64,000 nt of DNA. Source: Chionoecetes opilio. Taxonomy: Eukaryota > Arthropoda > Malacostraca > Decapoda > Majidae. Positions 37,365-48,656 of the stretch are shown one piece after another. Position numbers and translations under genes: made by a program. The notes under the pieces are model-generated. The model worked only from the letters and a program-made list of their open reading frames with translations, was not told the DNA's origin and did no database searches. The stretch lies in the NCBI GenBank assembly GCA_016584305.1, contig JACEEZ010021770.1, forward strand, positions 103,898 to 167,897, in the 5' to 3' direction. Position 1 is the stretch's first letter. Each line of letters starts with the position of its first letter.

Positions 37365-37717
37365 GGCAGACGACACCTCTCAATGGGCCACTACACTCAG
37401 TTTTATGATCCCGTTAGAGCCTGTAAATCTCACTCAAATATACATGTTTTGAGGACTTTATAGATATTTTTTTGTATATGCTTCTATATAGTTGTTTCAA
37501 ATAAAAAGATTATTCAAATTCATTTAATAAATGTAACATTGGTGTCTAGGATGCATCGAAAATGAAAATATATGCGTACAATATTAATTATTTTCTCCAT
37601 ACAATCAACTCGTACATACAATTTCCGATCCGGTAAAAGTCTCATTTAGTCAATACAGCATTATATCATGGTATAAATTTAGAGCAATGCATTAATGAAC
37701 GCTTCTTACCATATTCT
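37365..37717. other. No gene recognised
   Basis: Non-coding sequence inside the inverted-repeat loop; nothing recognisable. Confidence 0.4.
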
Positions 37718-37996
37718 TTATGTTGCCAGTTGAGTGTACGACAATTTTCGACATTGTACGACAAGGTCAAATGTGGTATCGTTCAGGGCGAGGATTTGAG
37801 AGTGTAGCCATACACGGTGGATATTGGGGGCGTGGACACTGCTGTAGCAAGTGTTCAATGGTTTCCTGGACGTTCCTGCGCCAGGGCACTTATAGTTACC
37901 TAGTAAACACAAGCGACTAGCTTCGTCATCGAACGTCACTCGTGAAATAGTATACAAGCATCGTACTTTGGCAGGCATGCCGTGTTTTTTATTCAA
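37718..37996 (-). pseudogene. Possible LINE C-terminal zinc-knuckle remnant
   Basis: The minus-strand frame reads 'LCLLGNYKCPGAGTSRKPLN' then 'HRVWLHSQILALN'. The C..C....H..C-type knuckle followed by 'HR..L' resembles the end of LINE ORF2 proteins, but the His and last Cys positions are not preserved. Low certainty. Confidence 0.35.
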
Positions 37997-38415
37997 GATG
38001 TTGGATGGCGAAATTATCCATGGCGTTTATCATGGTTTTTATGGAATAAGAAATCATACTAACTACCCTTGTGCACAATCTATAATCTTTACCCGCATCA
38101 ATGGAGAAATATATTCACCCAAACATTTTGATGTAACAGTTCCTTAAAGGCTGTCTGACCATACATGAGTAGATCATACTTTCAAATACTATTTCTTCAA
38201 ACCAATGTTCATGGTATGGACATGAGTATATCAAAACCATTGGTTTTATTAGTGAAAACATGATTTTCAACATAAGAACATTTAAGATTGCCTTATTTTG
38301 GTTAAAATAACATGAAATATTGGTCGCTAGCACCCAGTTGTCCGCAAGTTGCTTATCTAATCAAGATTTATGGACATTTGGAACGGGATCTTAATATTCA
38401 GTGTAGTGTCCTATA

Positions 38416-38689
38416 GGAAGCGAACTCCTGCTGACTCTGAGCCCTGAGGCGCGCTCTGTTTCGCCCTACAACCCACAAATGCCAACTATCATTATCATAT
38501 AAAGCCGCCTCCACAATAGGGTGAGGACAATAGGGAGTCCGCGCTCTGTTGCCGAGCACGGTATTTGGTCACCCCGAGGCTTTGTGCAGCGCGCTTCGGG
38601 CAAATGTCCCGAGTGGGCATTTGTGGGTTGTAGCGCGGGGATAGCTCAGTAGAGTAGGGGGGAGCGCAGTAGCTCAGCTGTTCGCTTCC
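38416..38689. repeat. MITE-like inverted repeat (about 70-bp arms)
   Basis: Left arm 38416-38483 ('ggaagcgaactcctgctgac' ... 'ctacaacccacaaatgcc') is matched in reverse by 38616-38689 ('ggcatttgtgggttgtag' ... 'cagctgttcgcttcc'). An A-box-like 'tagctcagtagag' at 38642-38654 is probably coincidental, since no B box follows. Confidence 0.6.
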
Positions 38690-38708
38690 CATTGACTGGA
38701 TGTGTGCC

Positions 38709-38922
38709 GCTCCGCACCATCGCCATGGCTGACGCCCATTAAAACTGACTGGACACGGTCAACACACTTCACTTACTTGATCACCCTTCTCTTTCTTGAC
38801 ATAAAATTTCTTTTTGTGCAACAGTCCCACAATGCTCCACAAAATGGTCTTTTAGATTGCTGCTGACGTCATCCATGTTCACCTTCTGCAGTTCAACACC
38901 AACTGGCGACGCGCAGCGTGGC
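38709..38922 (-). repeat. Right arm of split inverted repeat
   Basis: Reverse complement of the two blocks in 37056-37364. On the minus strand it reads 'atggatgacgtcagcagcaa' and, in this arm, continues as a short frame to 'gatcaagtaagtgaagtg', in which AAG/GTAAG-like sequence could be a splice donor. Confidence 0.65.
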
Positions 38923-39556
38923 TATATAGGGCTATATTCAAGAACTTTTTGCGATCCTTTGCACCGCGCGGCGACATGCAAGAATCATTTGTGCTCAACT
39001 CAACAAGACTCAAGACTCGACGTCTTGAGTAGTCCATGCGTTGTCCTCTGCCCTTATTCCATCAGATTTTTTCCCAAACTATTACAGGTGAGTTTTCAAC
39101 ATAAGAGTAACATACATACACTGTGAATGCACACGTGTCATATTTAAGGAAAAATTTGGTCCAGGAGCCCTTATGTGGGTGTGATAGCTGGTGATGATGA
39201 CGGACGGTGGTGGTCAGCCATTGTATGGTGCAGTAGTGGCGGGACGTTCAAATGTACTCACAAGCATCACTTAAGCCCATTTTTTCTACATCAACGCCTC
39301 AGACAAGTGGCGAACAGTAACAAAGCTATTATTTTATTGGCAGAAATGATAAATTAGGCTAGTGAAAGGAATTAGATATGTGTAAAACAGTCAAAATACT
39401 GATGCCCCCTTGGACTCGCTTGTGTTGGTACGTCTGCACAGCTCTCCACGGGCCGGGCAGTTGAAAACAATTATTGACTATACCACCCGTGAGGTTACAA
39501 AGGTCGGCAACATCTACCAGCCAGGATTCAACGAGCATTCTTGAATATAGCCCATA
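38923..39556. other. No gene recognised
   Basis: Nothing coding identified. The short frames at 38857-39571 are not similar to anything I know. Confidence 0.35.
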
Positions 39557-40419
39557 TAGTCTGGCAGCCAAATGGGATTTTAGGGGTATACCTAGAAGTA
39601 GAGTATATACAATGTTTTTTTATTGATTTGGGTCACTGAGACCATAAATATTAACAATCAGCTTGATGACACCCTGTCACCTTTGGGCATTTTTTCTAAT
39701 TTGCATAAAACCAAGATGGCCGCCAGTGTTCTATTGAATATAATCAAGATATCTCGGCTTCAAGAAGGGATTTTAAACCAATCTAAAATGTTTTAACGGG
39801 GCTTTAAGACATTAGGAACCCAATGGAATAACTTTTATTATGATTTGACAAATCCTTCATTTGCATAAATCCAAGATGGCCGCCGTCAAACCTCTCGGGA
39901 GACCGGTTTTATGTCACCACATTCTGGTTACAATTTTGGATACATTTTAAATGATTTGTTTAAGTGTTTTGAAAAAATAGAGGTCCCATATAATACTTCT
40001 TATATTACAATTTAAATATATTAGCTTCATTTGCATATTCCAATATGACCGTTGTCAATCTGTTAACATTTTGCTGTACTTTTGAATGACATGCTTGATT
40101 GATCTAAATGGTGACAATATCATTGAACACCTTCAATATAATATTAGTAGTTTGTCATTGACGTATACATTGGAATATATTTAAGCTGACAGACACCAGG
40201 TAATAAAGTAAACTAATTTCAGATATCCATTATATAGAATAAAGTGACTTTTCAGTCATAATGTTCTAGTAGTGTCTATGCTGAGCAAGCCATGGCGCAT
40301 AAATAAATCGTTCACATTTCTTCTCCTTTAACTACTGCGATATTAGAGCTTATAGTATATGACATTGTACACAGTTATCAACATGATGTTCCTCTCATTT
40401 GTCTGTGTTGGCATTAATA

Positions 40420-41828
40420 CCTTTATGTCTAATTGTCATTGTCGTCATCTGCATCAGCGGCTACATCACATTTTGTCAGTTCGTTATGACAGTCCTCAGC
40501 ATGACATCCGCAAAATACAGTGCCGGTATTTACCGCCACACTCCATTTCTGATTTGCAAGGCTTCACTTTCAGCAGTNNNNNNNNNNNNNNNNNNNNNNN
40601 NNNNNNNNNNNNNNNNNNNNNNNNNNNNNNNNNNNNNNNNNNNNNNNNNNNNNNNNNNNNNNNNNNNNNNNNNNNNNNNNNNNNNNNNNNNNNNNNNNNN
40701 NNNNNNNNNNNNNNNNNNNNNNNNNNNNNNNNNNNNNNNNNNNNNNNNNNNNNNNNNNNNNNNNNNNNNNNNNNNNNNNNNNNNNNNNNNNNNNNNNNNN
40801 NNNNNNNNNNNNNNNNNNNNNNNNNNNNNNNNNNNNNNNNNNNNNNNNNNNNNNNNNNNNNNNNNNNNNNNNNNNNNNNNNNNNNNNNNNNNNNNNNNNN
40901 NNNNNNNNNNNNNNNNNNNNNNNNNNNNNNNNNNNNNNNNNNNNNNNNNNNNNNNNNNNNNNNNNNNNNNNNNNNNNNNNNNNNNNNNNNNNNNNNNNNN
41001 NNNNNNNNNNNNNNNNNNNNNNNNNNNNNNNNNNNNNNNNNNNNNNNNNNNNNNNNNNNNNNNNNNNTTTAGTCCTAACTTTACCATCAAATAGCATACA
41101 TGCTGTTAACCCTGGTAGACCTGTTCTCCTTTGCTGTTGCTTAACAGTAGCTTATATGTCAATAACGGTTCTACCATGAATCGGCGATTCCATGATCATG
41201 TGACTGGTAAACTGTCGCTCAAAGTAGTGGTGAAGCAGAAGGATGAAGACGTCGGTGTCATCTGCAATCACTGACACGCCTACTTGGCATTCAGTCGCAA
41301 CTGTTACTGCTTGTTGAACAATGATGCAGTCTGCCTCTTCATGAGATGTAGACATGTAATCCCGGTGGATCACCACTCCCTCATAACTTATTTCAACAGG
41401 TGTGTTATTACTGCTAGTGATGACAAGTTTGTGGGTCATTGTGTAGTCTCGATGGAAGGTAGTGTTTCTGGTCAGCTCTTCACAGATAATTTCCATCAGC
41501 TGTGATTTATTTTCTGACACTGTCAGGACAACTTTCTGTGGGGGTAGAGGTGTATCTAGAGCCAGTCGATGTACTCTGCTTGCCTCTGTTGTTCTATTGC
41601 ATCTGGTCGTACTCTTGGTACTGAAATCCTGGTACCTGTCGAACACGAGATAGACATCGCTAGAAGTAAGTTTCTGTTGAATGAAATGTACTGTTTGAAG
41701 TTCACAACAAAGTCGCGGACTGTCCCATTCGCTGGCCAGTGTATCACCCAGAGGACAGCTGAACCATCTAGCACCCTACATTTGACTTTGGGTAATACGT
41801 TTCTTGATGACATCTCAACTTGTAGTTA
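40420..41828 (-). pseudogene. Family-3 PIN/FEN-like nuclease protein, copy 1
   Basis: The minus-strand frame 41646-41152 reads 'FDRYQDFSTKSTTRCNRT', 'TPLPPQKVVLTVSENKSQL', 'MSTSHEEADCIIVQQAV' and 'SVIADDTDVFILLLHHYFE'. Unlike the copy at 59136-60778, the HEEAD block is in frame with the preceding part. A TAA interrupts after 'GRTVIDI' where the other copy has CAA (Gln). The C-terminal Cys-rich part is partly in the N gap; its end shows at 40441-40577. The N-terminal roughly 95 residues are removed by the LINE insertion. See the second copy for role. Confidence 0.75.
40578..41067. other. Assembly gap (490 N)
   Basis: A run of 490 undetermined bases. By comparison with 59297-59725 the missing sequence is about 430 bp of the family-3 coding region. 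Frames drawn through it are meaningless. Confidence 0.99.
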
Positions 41829-41910
41829 AGAACATAAGAACATAAGAAAATAAGGAAGCTACAAGAGGCCGCGAGGCCTACACGTGGTAGTTCTTGTCAC
41901 CTAACACTAC

Positions 41911-42989
41911 CTACATCCACATTTCATCCCCATCCATGAACCTATCCAGCTCCCCTTTAAAGCTCCCCAATGACTCAGCACTAACTACCTGTCTACTGAG
42001 ACCATTCCATTCATTCACCACCCTATTTGTGAACCAGTTTTTCCCTATTTCCTTTCTAAATCTACGCTTTTCCAGCTTGAATCCGTTACTTCTTGTTCTA
42101 CCCTGGTTAAAAGCCGTAAGAACTTTTCCTACCTCTCCTTTATTAAATCCCTTTAACCACTTAAAAACGTCTATCAGATCGCCCCTTACTCTGCGTCTCT
42201 CGAGTGAGTGTAATTTTAATAACTTCAATCTCTACTCATAACTAAAGTTACGCATCCCTTGAATCATTTTGGTCATCCTTCTCTGCACTGTTTCTAACAA
42301 CACTATATCCATCCTGTAATATGGAGACCAAAACTGAACTGCATAGTCTAGGTGAGGCCTGACTAGAGCCAGATAAAGCTTTAGAATAACTTCCGCACTT
42401 CTACTTTTAACACTTCTGGTAATGAATCCTAATACTCTATTAGCTCTATTTTTGGCCTCAATATATTGTTTCCTAGGTTGGAGGTCTGGGCTCACCCTCA
42501 CTCCAAGATCTTTTTCACCTTCTGATCTTTTCAGCGATACATTGCTTATGGTGTATCTATTACCAGGGTTTTTTCTACCAACATTCATAACGCTACATTT
42601 ATCAATATTAAATTCCATCTGCCATCTGACTGCCCACTCGTTAAGTTTATCTAAGTCTCCCTGCAATATGTTTACGTCAGACTGTGATCCAATAATCCTA
42701 CCTAACTTAGTATCATCAGCAAACTTGCTGATATCACTGCTAATCCCACTATCCAAGTCGTTGATGTAAATAAAAAATAGTAATGGGCCCAAAACAGACC
42801 CTTGTGGAACTCCACTTGTCACCAGTCCCCATTCAGATTTGGAACCATTAATTGTAACCCTTTGTTGCCTATTACTTAGCCAAGCTCTGATCCAATGAAG
42901 AACCTTCCCATCTATACCATGAGCCCTAACCTTATTTAAGAGTCGCTCGTGTGGTACTTTGTCAAATGCCTTACTAAAGTCCAGATATA
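41911..42989 (-). pseudogene. LINE ORF2, reverse transcriptase palm to C terminus
   Basis: A single frame from 42989 down: 'IYLDFSKAFDKVPHERLL' (RT motif A), 'TSGVPQGSVLGPLLFFIYIN' (motif B), 'FADDTKLG' (catalytic motif C), 'WQMEFNIDKCSVMNVGRK', 'EKDLGVRVSPDLQPRKQY', 'FITRSVKSRSAEVILKLY', 'LVRPHLDYAVQFWSPYYR', then a TAG after 'NFSYE' (42234-42232), and on in the same frame 'RLKLLKLHSLERRRVRGD', 'EIGKNWFTNRVVNEWNG', 'LDRFMDGDEMWM'. The TAG sits where this protein type usually has Glu (YEERL), so one G-to-T change explains it. This is the CR1/Jockey group by recall. The enzyme is dead because of the stop and the Helitron insertion. Confidence 0.85.
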
Positions 42990-43013
42990 TCTATAATAAT
43001 ATAAGCGAAAGTG

Positions 43014-43048
<35 letters not shown>

Positions 43049-43447
43049 GTGTGTGTGTGTGTGTGTGGTATAGGTTCCGCCCCCCGTGGCGCAATCACCT
43101 CATATGACACATTTTTGGAACCGGGTTGACCAGGGGAAGGTCATAAGCCCAATTATGAGATGATTCGATCACTTTTTTTTTTTTTTTTTTTTTTTTTTTA
43201 GCAGCCTATTAGCGATAATTGTGAAAAAAAAGAGTGGGTTGCGAGAATTGAGGAAACCTTGATGTAGGGTGATGGGTAATGGGTGAGTGAATGGGTGGGG
43301 TGATGGGTAATGGGTGTGGGGTGATGGGTGAGTGAATGGGTGGGGGGTGATGGGTTGGGGTGATGGGTGATGGGTGAGGGAATAGGTGGGGGGGTGATGG
43401 GTAATGGTAAATATAAGCGAAAGTGTGTCTGTCTGTCTGTCTGTCTG

Positions 43448-43485
<38 letters not shown>

Positions 43486-44138
43486 TGTGGTGTGTGTGTG
43501 TGTGTGTTGTGTGTGTGGTATAGGTTCCGCCCCCCGTGGCGCAATCACCTCATATGGCACATTTTTGGAACCGGGTTGACCAGGGAAGGTTTTAAGCTCA
43601 ATTATGAGATGATCCGATCACTTATTATTATTTTTTTTAGGAGCCTATTAGCGATAATTGCGAAAAAAAAGTGGGTTGCGAGAATTGAGGAAACCTTGAT
43701 GTAGGGTGATGGGTAATGGGTGAGTGAATGGGTGGGGTGATGGGTAAATGGGTTGTGGGTTGTGGGTGAGTGAATGGGTGGGGGGTGATGGGTTGGGGGT
43801 GATGGGTGATGGGTGAGGGAATAGGTGGGGGGTGATGGTAATGGGTGAAGTGATATGGGTGTGTGGTGATGGGTAATGGGTGAGTGAATGGGTGGGGGGT
43901 GATGGTAATGGTGAGTGAATGGGTGGGGGGTGATGGGTAATGGGTGAGTGAATGGTGGGGGTAATACATACATTTCTACATCCATGATTTCAGGAAAGTT
44001 AGAAGGGGCTATCTGGAGAGTCCGTGTTTGGTGGGCCGAAGGCCCACCAAACACAGGTGGTGGGCCGAAGGCCCACCACCAATAGCCCTCCGCAGGAGCT
44101 AGCCAAAAAGTCCGCCCGGAGGGCGGCTTTGCGGCTAG
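42990..44138 (+). mobile_element. Non-autonomous Helitron with internal tandem second copy
   Basis: 5' end TCTATAATAATATAAGCG (T at 42990), (GTCT)n and (GT)n microsatellite, 'ggtataggttccgccccccg', 'ggaaccgggttgaccagggg', poly-T with 'agcagcctattagcg', the 33-bp minisatellite, 'ggggctatctggagagtccg', two 'ggtgggccgaaggcccacc' hairpins, the 3' hairpin 'ccgcccggagggcgg' (44112-44126) and CTAG at 44135-44138. It lies between A (42989) and T (44139) without target duplication. A second copy of the 5' part restarts at about 43407 inside the first copy's minisatellite, so the insert is a tandem or nested pair. No Rep/helicase gene: it depends on an autonomous Helitron elsewhere. Confidence 0.85.
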
Positions 44139-44650
44139 TTATATCATAATCCTTATCATTATCTGCCGTCTCATAAACTTTCCATATAAAACTCAATAAT
44201 TGGTGAGACATGACCTACCCTTGGTGAATCCATGTTGTGAATCATTGATCAAACTATGTTTATCTAAGTGCTCTCTAATGTTTTTTGCAATAATAGATTC
44301 CAATAATTTACCCACCACTGACGTTAGACTTACGGGTCGATAATTTGACTTTAGTCCTCTGTCTCCCTTCTTAAATATGGGAACAACATTTCCTTTCCTC
44401 CACAATAATGGCACATCGCCTATCTCAAACCGATTTCCTAAAAATGTGCACTAACGACTCACTAACAACCTCCTTGCATTCCTTTAATACCTGGGATACA
44501 CTTCATCTGGTCCTGGCGATTTAAAATTCTTCATTTTTTCTATACCCTCCTCCACCATTTCCCTAGTTATCACAATATCTTTGAGTTTCTCCTCATCGCT
44601 ATCCTTTTGAACATCTGTTCACTATCAGGTATCGTCTGTGTATTTCCCCC
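44139..44650 (-). pseudogene. LINE ORF2, reverse transcriptase N-terminal part
   Basis: Minus strand: a 'SPGPDEVYP' region (about 44520), then 'PLLWRKGNVVPIFKKGDRG' (RT motif 1), 'SNYRPVSLTSVVGKLLESII' (motif 2), 'LINDSQHGFTKGRSCLTN', a one-base frame change, and 'LLSFIWKVYETADNDKDYDI', which continues across the Helitron into 42989. Same LINE as 41911-42989. Confidence 0.82.
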
Positions 44651-47600
44651 TCCGTAAAAAAAACTTAAGAAAAAAATCATTTTGACTCCTAACATATCCC
44701 ATCCCTTTTTTTAAGACCTCACCCCCTCCTGACCCCTTTAAAGGCCCCAAATAATTTCCCCCGTCTTTGTTTTTTAAAACCCGATAAAAAAACCCCTTTT
44801 GGGGCCCCCCCTTTTGCTTGTTCTGCTACTTTAAATCTCATAATTTTTCTTAGCAACTCGAGTTAATTCTTCACTGTTCCCCGCTATACCCTTTTTTTTC
44901 GGGTTTTTTGTTACCAATCCGCCTTGAACCTTTTAAAAAAATGTTTCTTTTTTCTCCAATTTTGGGTTTTTTAACTTGGGGGTCATTCATTTTGGGTCAC
45001 TTTTTTCTGGACCTTTTTCCCCATAAGGAAAATTTTTTCTGTCCCGGGAATTTTATTCCTTACAAATGAGTATAATTTCCCCCTCGGCTCCGCCTTTACT
45101 TTCCCCCCTAACCTCTCTAATTTCCTCCTCAGCCTGACCTCACTTCCCCGTTTTCCCCTCGGGAAATTTTCTCCTCAGCCTCGACCTCATACCATATCTG
45201 ACCCCGGGGAAAATTTCCTCCAGGTTTCCTTTTAAAAACCTTCATAATTAGCCCTTTTTCCCGCTGTTTAGCGGGCCCCGGGGGTGGGGGAAAATTTTCT
45301 GCCCTCCCTCCCACCCTTCTTATTTTTAACCCCAGGGGGTCTTCTTTTAAAACCGCAAAAAATTTTGGCCTTTTGAAAATTTGGTACGATTTCCCCAAAT
45401 TTCCCCTTTTTTCCAATTTTCCCCTTTTTAAACTAAACTGAAAATTCCCTAATGGGCGCTATTTTCTAAAATCCCCCCGACTTCCCCCTTTTTTTAAAAT
45501 AAATCGGGCCTATTTGTCCCCGCAAAGGAAACTAGAATAATTTTTTTAGTAGGCCCTTGATTGGCCTGATTAGGAAGTTTTTCCTGGATTTTAAATTTTA
45601 AAAATTTATCTGCATCGCTGCACCTTGATTAAAAACCCAAATCTTTTATTCCTAAGGGTTAAAATCTCCCACCACGGCCCTAATCGATTTATCTGGGAGG
45701 CCTTTTTTATTTTTTCCCATATGGGGGCGAAATTTTCTTTTCATAAGTTTGGGGGCCTATTAAAACTACAACCCCAAAACCCTTTTCCGTTTCCCCCTTA
45801 AACCCCACCCTATAGACCTATGTTTTTTCATCTTTTTTTTATAAAAATTGTTTAAAACAACACTGCAATGCATCTTTTTGCATAAAGCGCAAACCTCCCC
45901 CCCGTCGGGCCCAACCCCCCTTGGAAAAAATTTATACCCCGCTTCTCGAACCCCCGGATCGAATCCCTTTCCTGACATATCCAAACCCTGTTTGGTTTAA
46001 AGTATATTTCAAAATCCTCTACGCTAATTTTTTCCCTTCAAAGGAAATTTTATCTTTTTTTAAAAAACCCCTAAAAGTTTTTATTTTGTTAAACCCTTTA
46101 AAGAAACTCCTCTTTTTTGTGCTCAATTTTCCCCTTTTTCTTTAACTAAACCCCCCCCTCCTTTTCCTTTTTGGAAGGAAGAAGTCTTTTTTAAAACGGG
46201 GGAAAAAATTTGCCCCCGGGGAGGATGGGAAGCACAGAAGCACAGTTTTTAGAACAAATAGGAGGGACTCCCCCAGGAAAAGTAAGCCCTTTCCCAGGGG
46301 TCTAGGCCCGGAAAAAAGGGGAAAGAAAACATTTTTTCGAAAGGGTCTAACAATAACAAGCCAAAAATACTATAAACAGAGGATGGAGGAGGAGGAGGAA
46401 CAAGCCCTTCATCAACCAGGTGGGGAATTTTTTTGCAAAAATTTAAAATGTTTGAGCAAAGAGTTTTTGCTTTAGAAAATTTGAGGGCCCGCTGGGAGCC
46501 ATTTGGGGAAACGAGGAGGGAAAGATGGGGAAAGGAAAAAAAAATTTCACGAGGGAGTTTTATTTATGAAAAAATTTTTACATTTTTTATAAATGAATGA
46601 GGTTTTTGGTTGTATTGGTTTTTACGGTGAATAATTAAAAACCCCCTTTTTAAAAGTGATAAAACTGTGTTAGCTCTGTTCATGTCTTAAAATTTATATT
46701 ATCTTTTCCCCCTTTCCAGAAGGTCTTTTGGTTTTTTGGCTCTTTTTTCTTTTTGCACTTTCATTTCTTCTGTTGTTCTCCTTCCCCTCCAAAACCCCCC
46801 CAGTTTTTGCTATAAAAAAAGGGTGCCATCCCCACATCGCATACGCCAAGTAAAACTTTATCAAATATTTTTTTTTCCCATAATTTTTGTTGGCCCCAGA
46901 TAGAGGTTTTTCTTAATTTTTTAAAAAAAAAAAAAATTTGAGACCCGGGGGTTTTTCATAAAACCCTTTCCCGGGGTTTCAGCTCCCCCAAAGCCCAGGC
47001 CTAAAATCGCCCCTGCAAACCAAAGGAAAGAAGAATGGGAAAAAAAACGGGTTTTAAAAAAAACGGGGGAGAAAATATGTGATGGGGGGAAAGTACAGAA
47101 CTTTTTGGCCCTTTGTGGGGTGGGTTTGGGTAATTTTGGGGTTGGGGAAAAACAGGGGGAAGACTGGGGGGGGTGTTGGGGCTGGGGGATACAGGTTAAA
47201 ACCCCGGGGGAGGGGCCGGGTTTTTGCCTTTTTTGGGGCCCATTTTGGGGGGGGGAAATTTGGGGTTTGGGGGCCCCTAAATTGTAAAACTGTGGGGGGG
47301 GGATTTTAAAACCCCCCTAAGGGTTTGCCCCCCGGGGACGCCTTTGAAATTTAAATGCCTCAATTTTGGGGCACCCTTTTAAAAGGAAAAAGGGGGATAG
47401 ATTAAAAAAACCAAATTTAATGGGAGCTTTGGGGGGCTTCGGGGGGGGGGGGTGGCAAACGGGTATTAGGTTTTTATATAAGAAACACCCTGAGGTTTTG
47501 GCGAGGATTTTACCCCCCCAGAGGTAATTTTTAATTTTAGCTGTAAAAATTAAAATAATTAAAACTTTGTAAAAAAGTACCTGTTGGGGGCCCCTTAAGA

Positions 47601-48000
47601 GGTCCCTTTAGGCTTTTTAGGAAAAAGCAGATAAGTTGGTTTTTGCCCAGGGGGCTCCCCCGCCGGTTTTTTTTCTCCCCGTTTCCTGTTTACACAGGGG
47701 TTTTAGGGAAAACCCTGCCGACGGGGTTGGGCCCCGGGGAGACTCAAGCTGGGAACGAAAATTTCAAGATAATTGAAACCCTCTTTCTTTTCCCATAATT
47801 CCCAAAATTTTATTTTTAAAAAGGGCCAAAATTGGGTCCCACAGAATAAAATAACAAGCAAAAAAAAGGGGAAAAGTATTTTTTGACGGTCCCCCTTGCC
47901 CCGCCAAACCCCGGGCCCCTGGGGCCAGGGAAGATGAGGGTAAATTTTTTTTAGTAACCGCCAATTTATGTATGGTTCTAATTCCCTTATCAAAAAAAAC
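44651..48000. other. Low-quality sequence; LINE 5' part to about 46200, remainder unassigned
   Basis: Homopolymer-inflated. Down to about 46200 the minus strand still carries LINE-like pieces (for example the reverse of 'gcttgttctgctactttaaa' and the Glu-rich segment 45129-45416). The stretch 46200-48000 shows no recognisable gene; the small frames are unsupported. Confidence 0.5.
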
Positions 48001-48656
48001 AAAAATATAATGGAAAGGTAATAAGAAAATTTGCTTTTATTGACATGTTTTATGTAAAAAGTTTTTTCGCAAAATATTAAATGGCGAAGAGTTTAAGTGA
48101 ATGTTAAGTTCATGCATATTTCTTCACTCTCTCATAATGGCATTTCTTTAGTGTATTTTAAAGTTTTTTACTTGATAATATTATAGAACAAACATTTACG
48201 AAGATAATGGTATATCATATATACTGATAAACCATAGGAAGGGAAATGGGAGTGATGTTCGAAAATGTCAGGAATCGCAAAACTGGCCTCCACTGGAAAT
48301 AGCCCAAAATGAGTAGCAAGTCCAGTATAGAGTAGTCTTTGGGTGGGCATAATAAAAAATATAAAATAATACATGAGAAGTATATATTTTCTCTCTATTT
48401 TTTCCGGGAAGGAACGAGATGGTAAAAAACTGTCATTATAGTAAAAAGTGAACATAATATAAATTAATAAAAAAATATATTCAAAATACGTGACAAGTGT
48501 GTATCTGATTTCTCTTTTTTCGGCAAGGAAGGAGATCGTCAATAAGAACTGTGTCATTGTAGTAAAAAGTGGGCATTATAAAAAGAGTAATAAGAAAAAC
48601 GTGACAAGTGTGTAGATTTTGTCTTTTTTTTCGGCAAGGAAGGAACTAACCCCTTG
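48001..48656. repeat. About 110-bp tandem repeats ('GTGACAAGTGTGTA ... CGGCAAGGAAGGA')
   Basis: Units marked by 'acgtgacaagtgtgta', 'cggcaaggaaggagatcgtc' and 'actgtgtcattgtagtaaaa' recur at about 48370-48650. The same units occur at 57130-57530. No coding function seen; the frame at 48168-48557 is unsupported. Confidence 0.65.

Larger units (their letters stand above)
39557..41828 (-). mobile_element. Family-3 TIR transposon, copy 1 (left part, interrupted by LINE)
   Basis: Collinear with 58270-60498: left TIR 39557-39824, the three octamer/GGCCGCC repeats (39704, 39858, 40026), 3' non-coding DNA and the coding region up to 41828. There homology to the second copy stops exactly at 'cttgtagtt', where the 3' tail of a LINE begins. 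The rest of the element, including the right TIR, was not found beyond the LINE. A 490-base N gap lies inside. Confidence 0.85.
41829..46200 (-). mobile_element. CR1/Jockey-like LINE inserted into family-3 transposon, interrupted by Helitron
   Basis: The 3' end at 41829 is the tandem 'ttcttatg' tail, preceded (in LINE sense) by 'tacacgtgtaggcctcgcgg'. ORF2 runs from 41911 upward. The Helitron at 42990-44138 splits it. RT continues at 44139-44650, and LINE-like low-quality sequence extends to about 46200, where the 5' limit is only approximate. Target-primed insertions of this type usually leave short duplications; the far flank could not be located. Confidence 0.78.

Noticed and set aside
38636..38690. 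Possible tRNA gene (TAGCTCAGTAGAG A-box)
   Set aside because: No B box or acceptor stem; the stretch is one arm of an inverted repeat.
40359..41097. Long open frames of 175-237 codons
   Set aside because: They run through the 490-base N gap.
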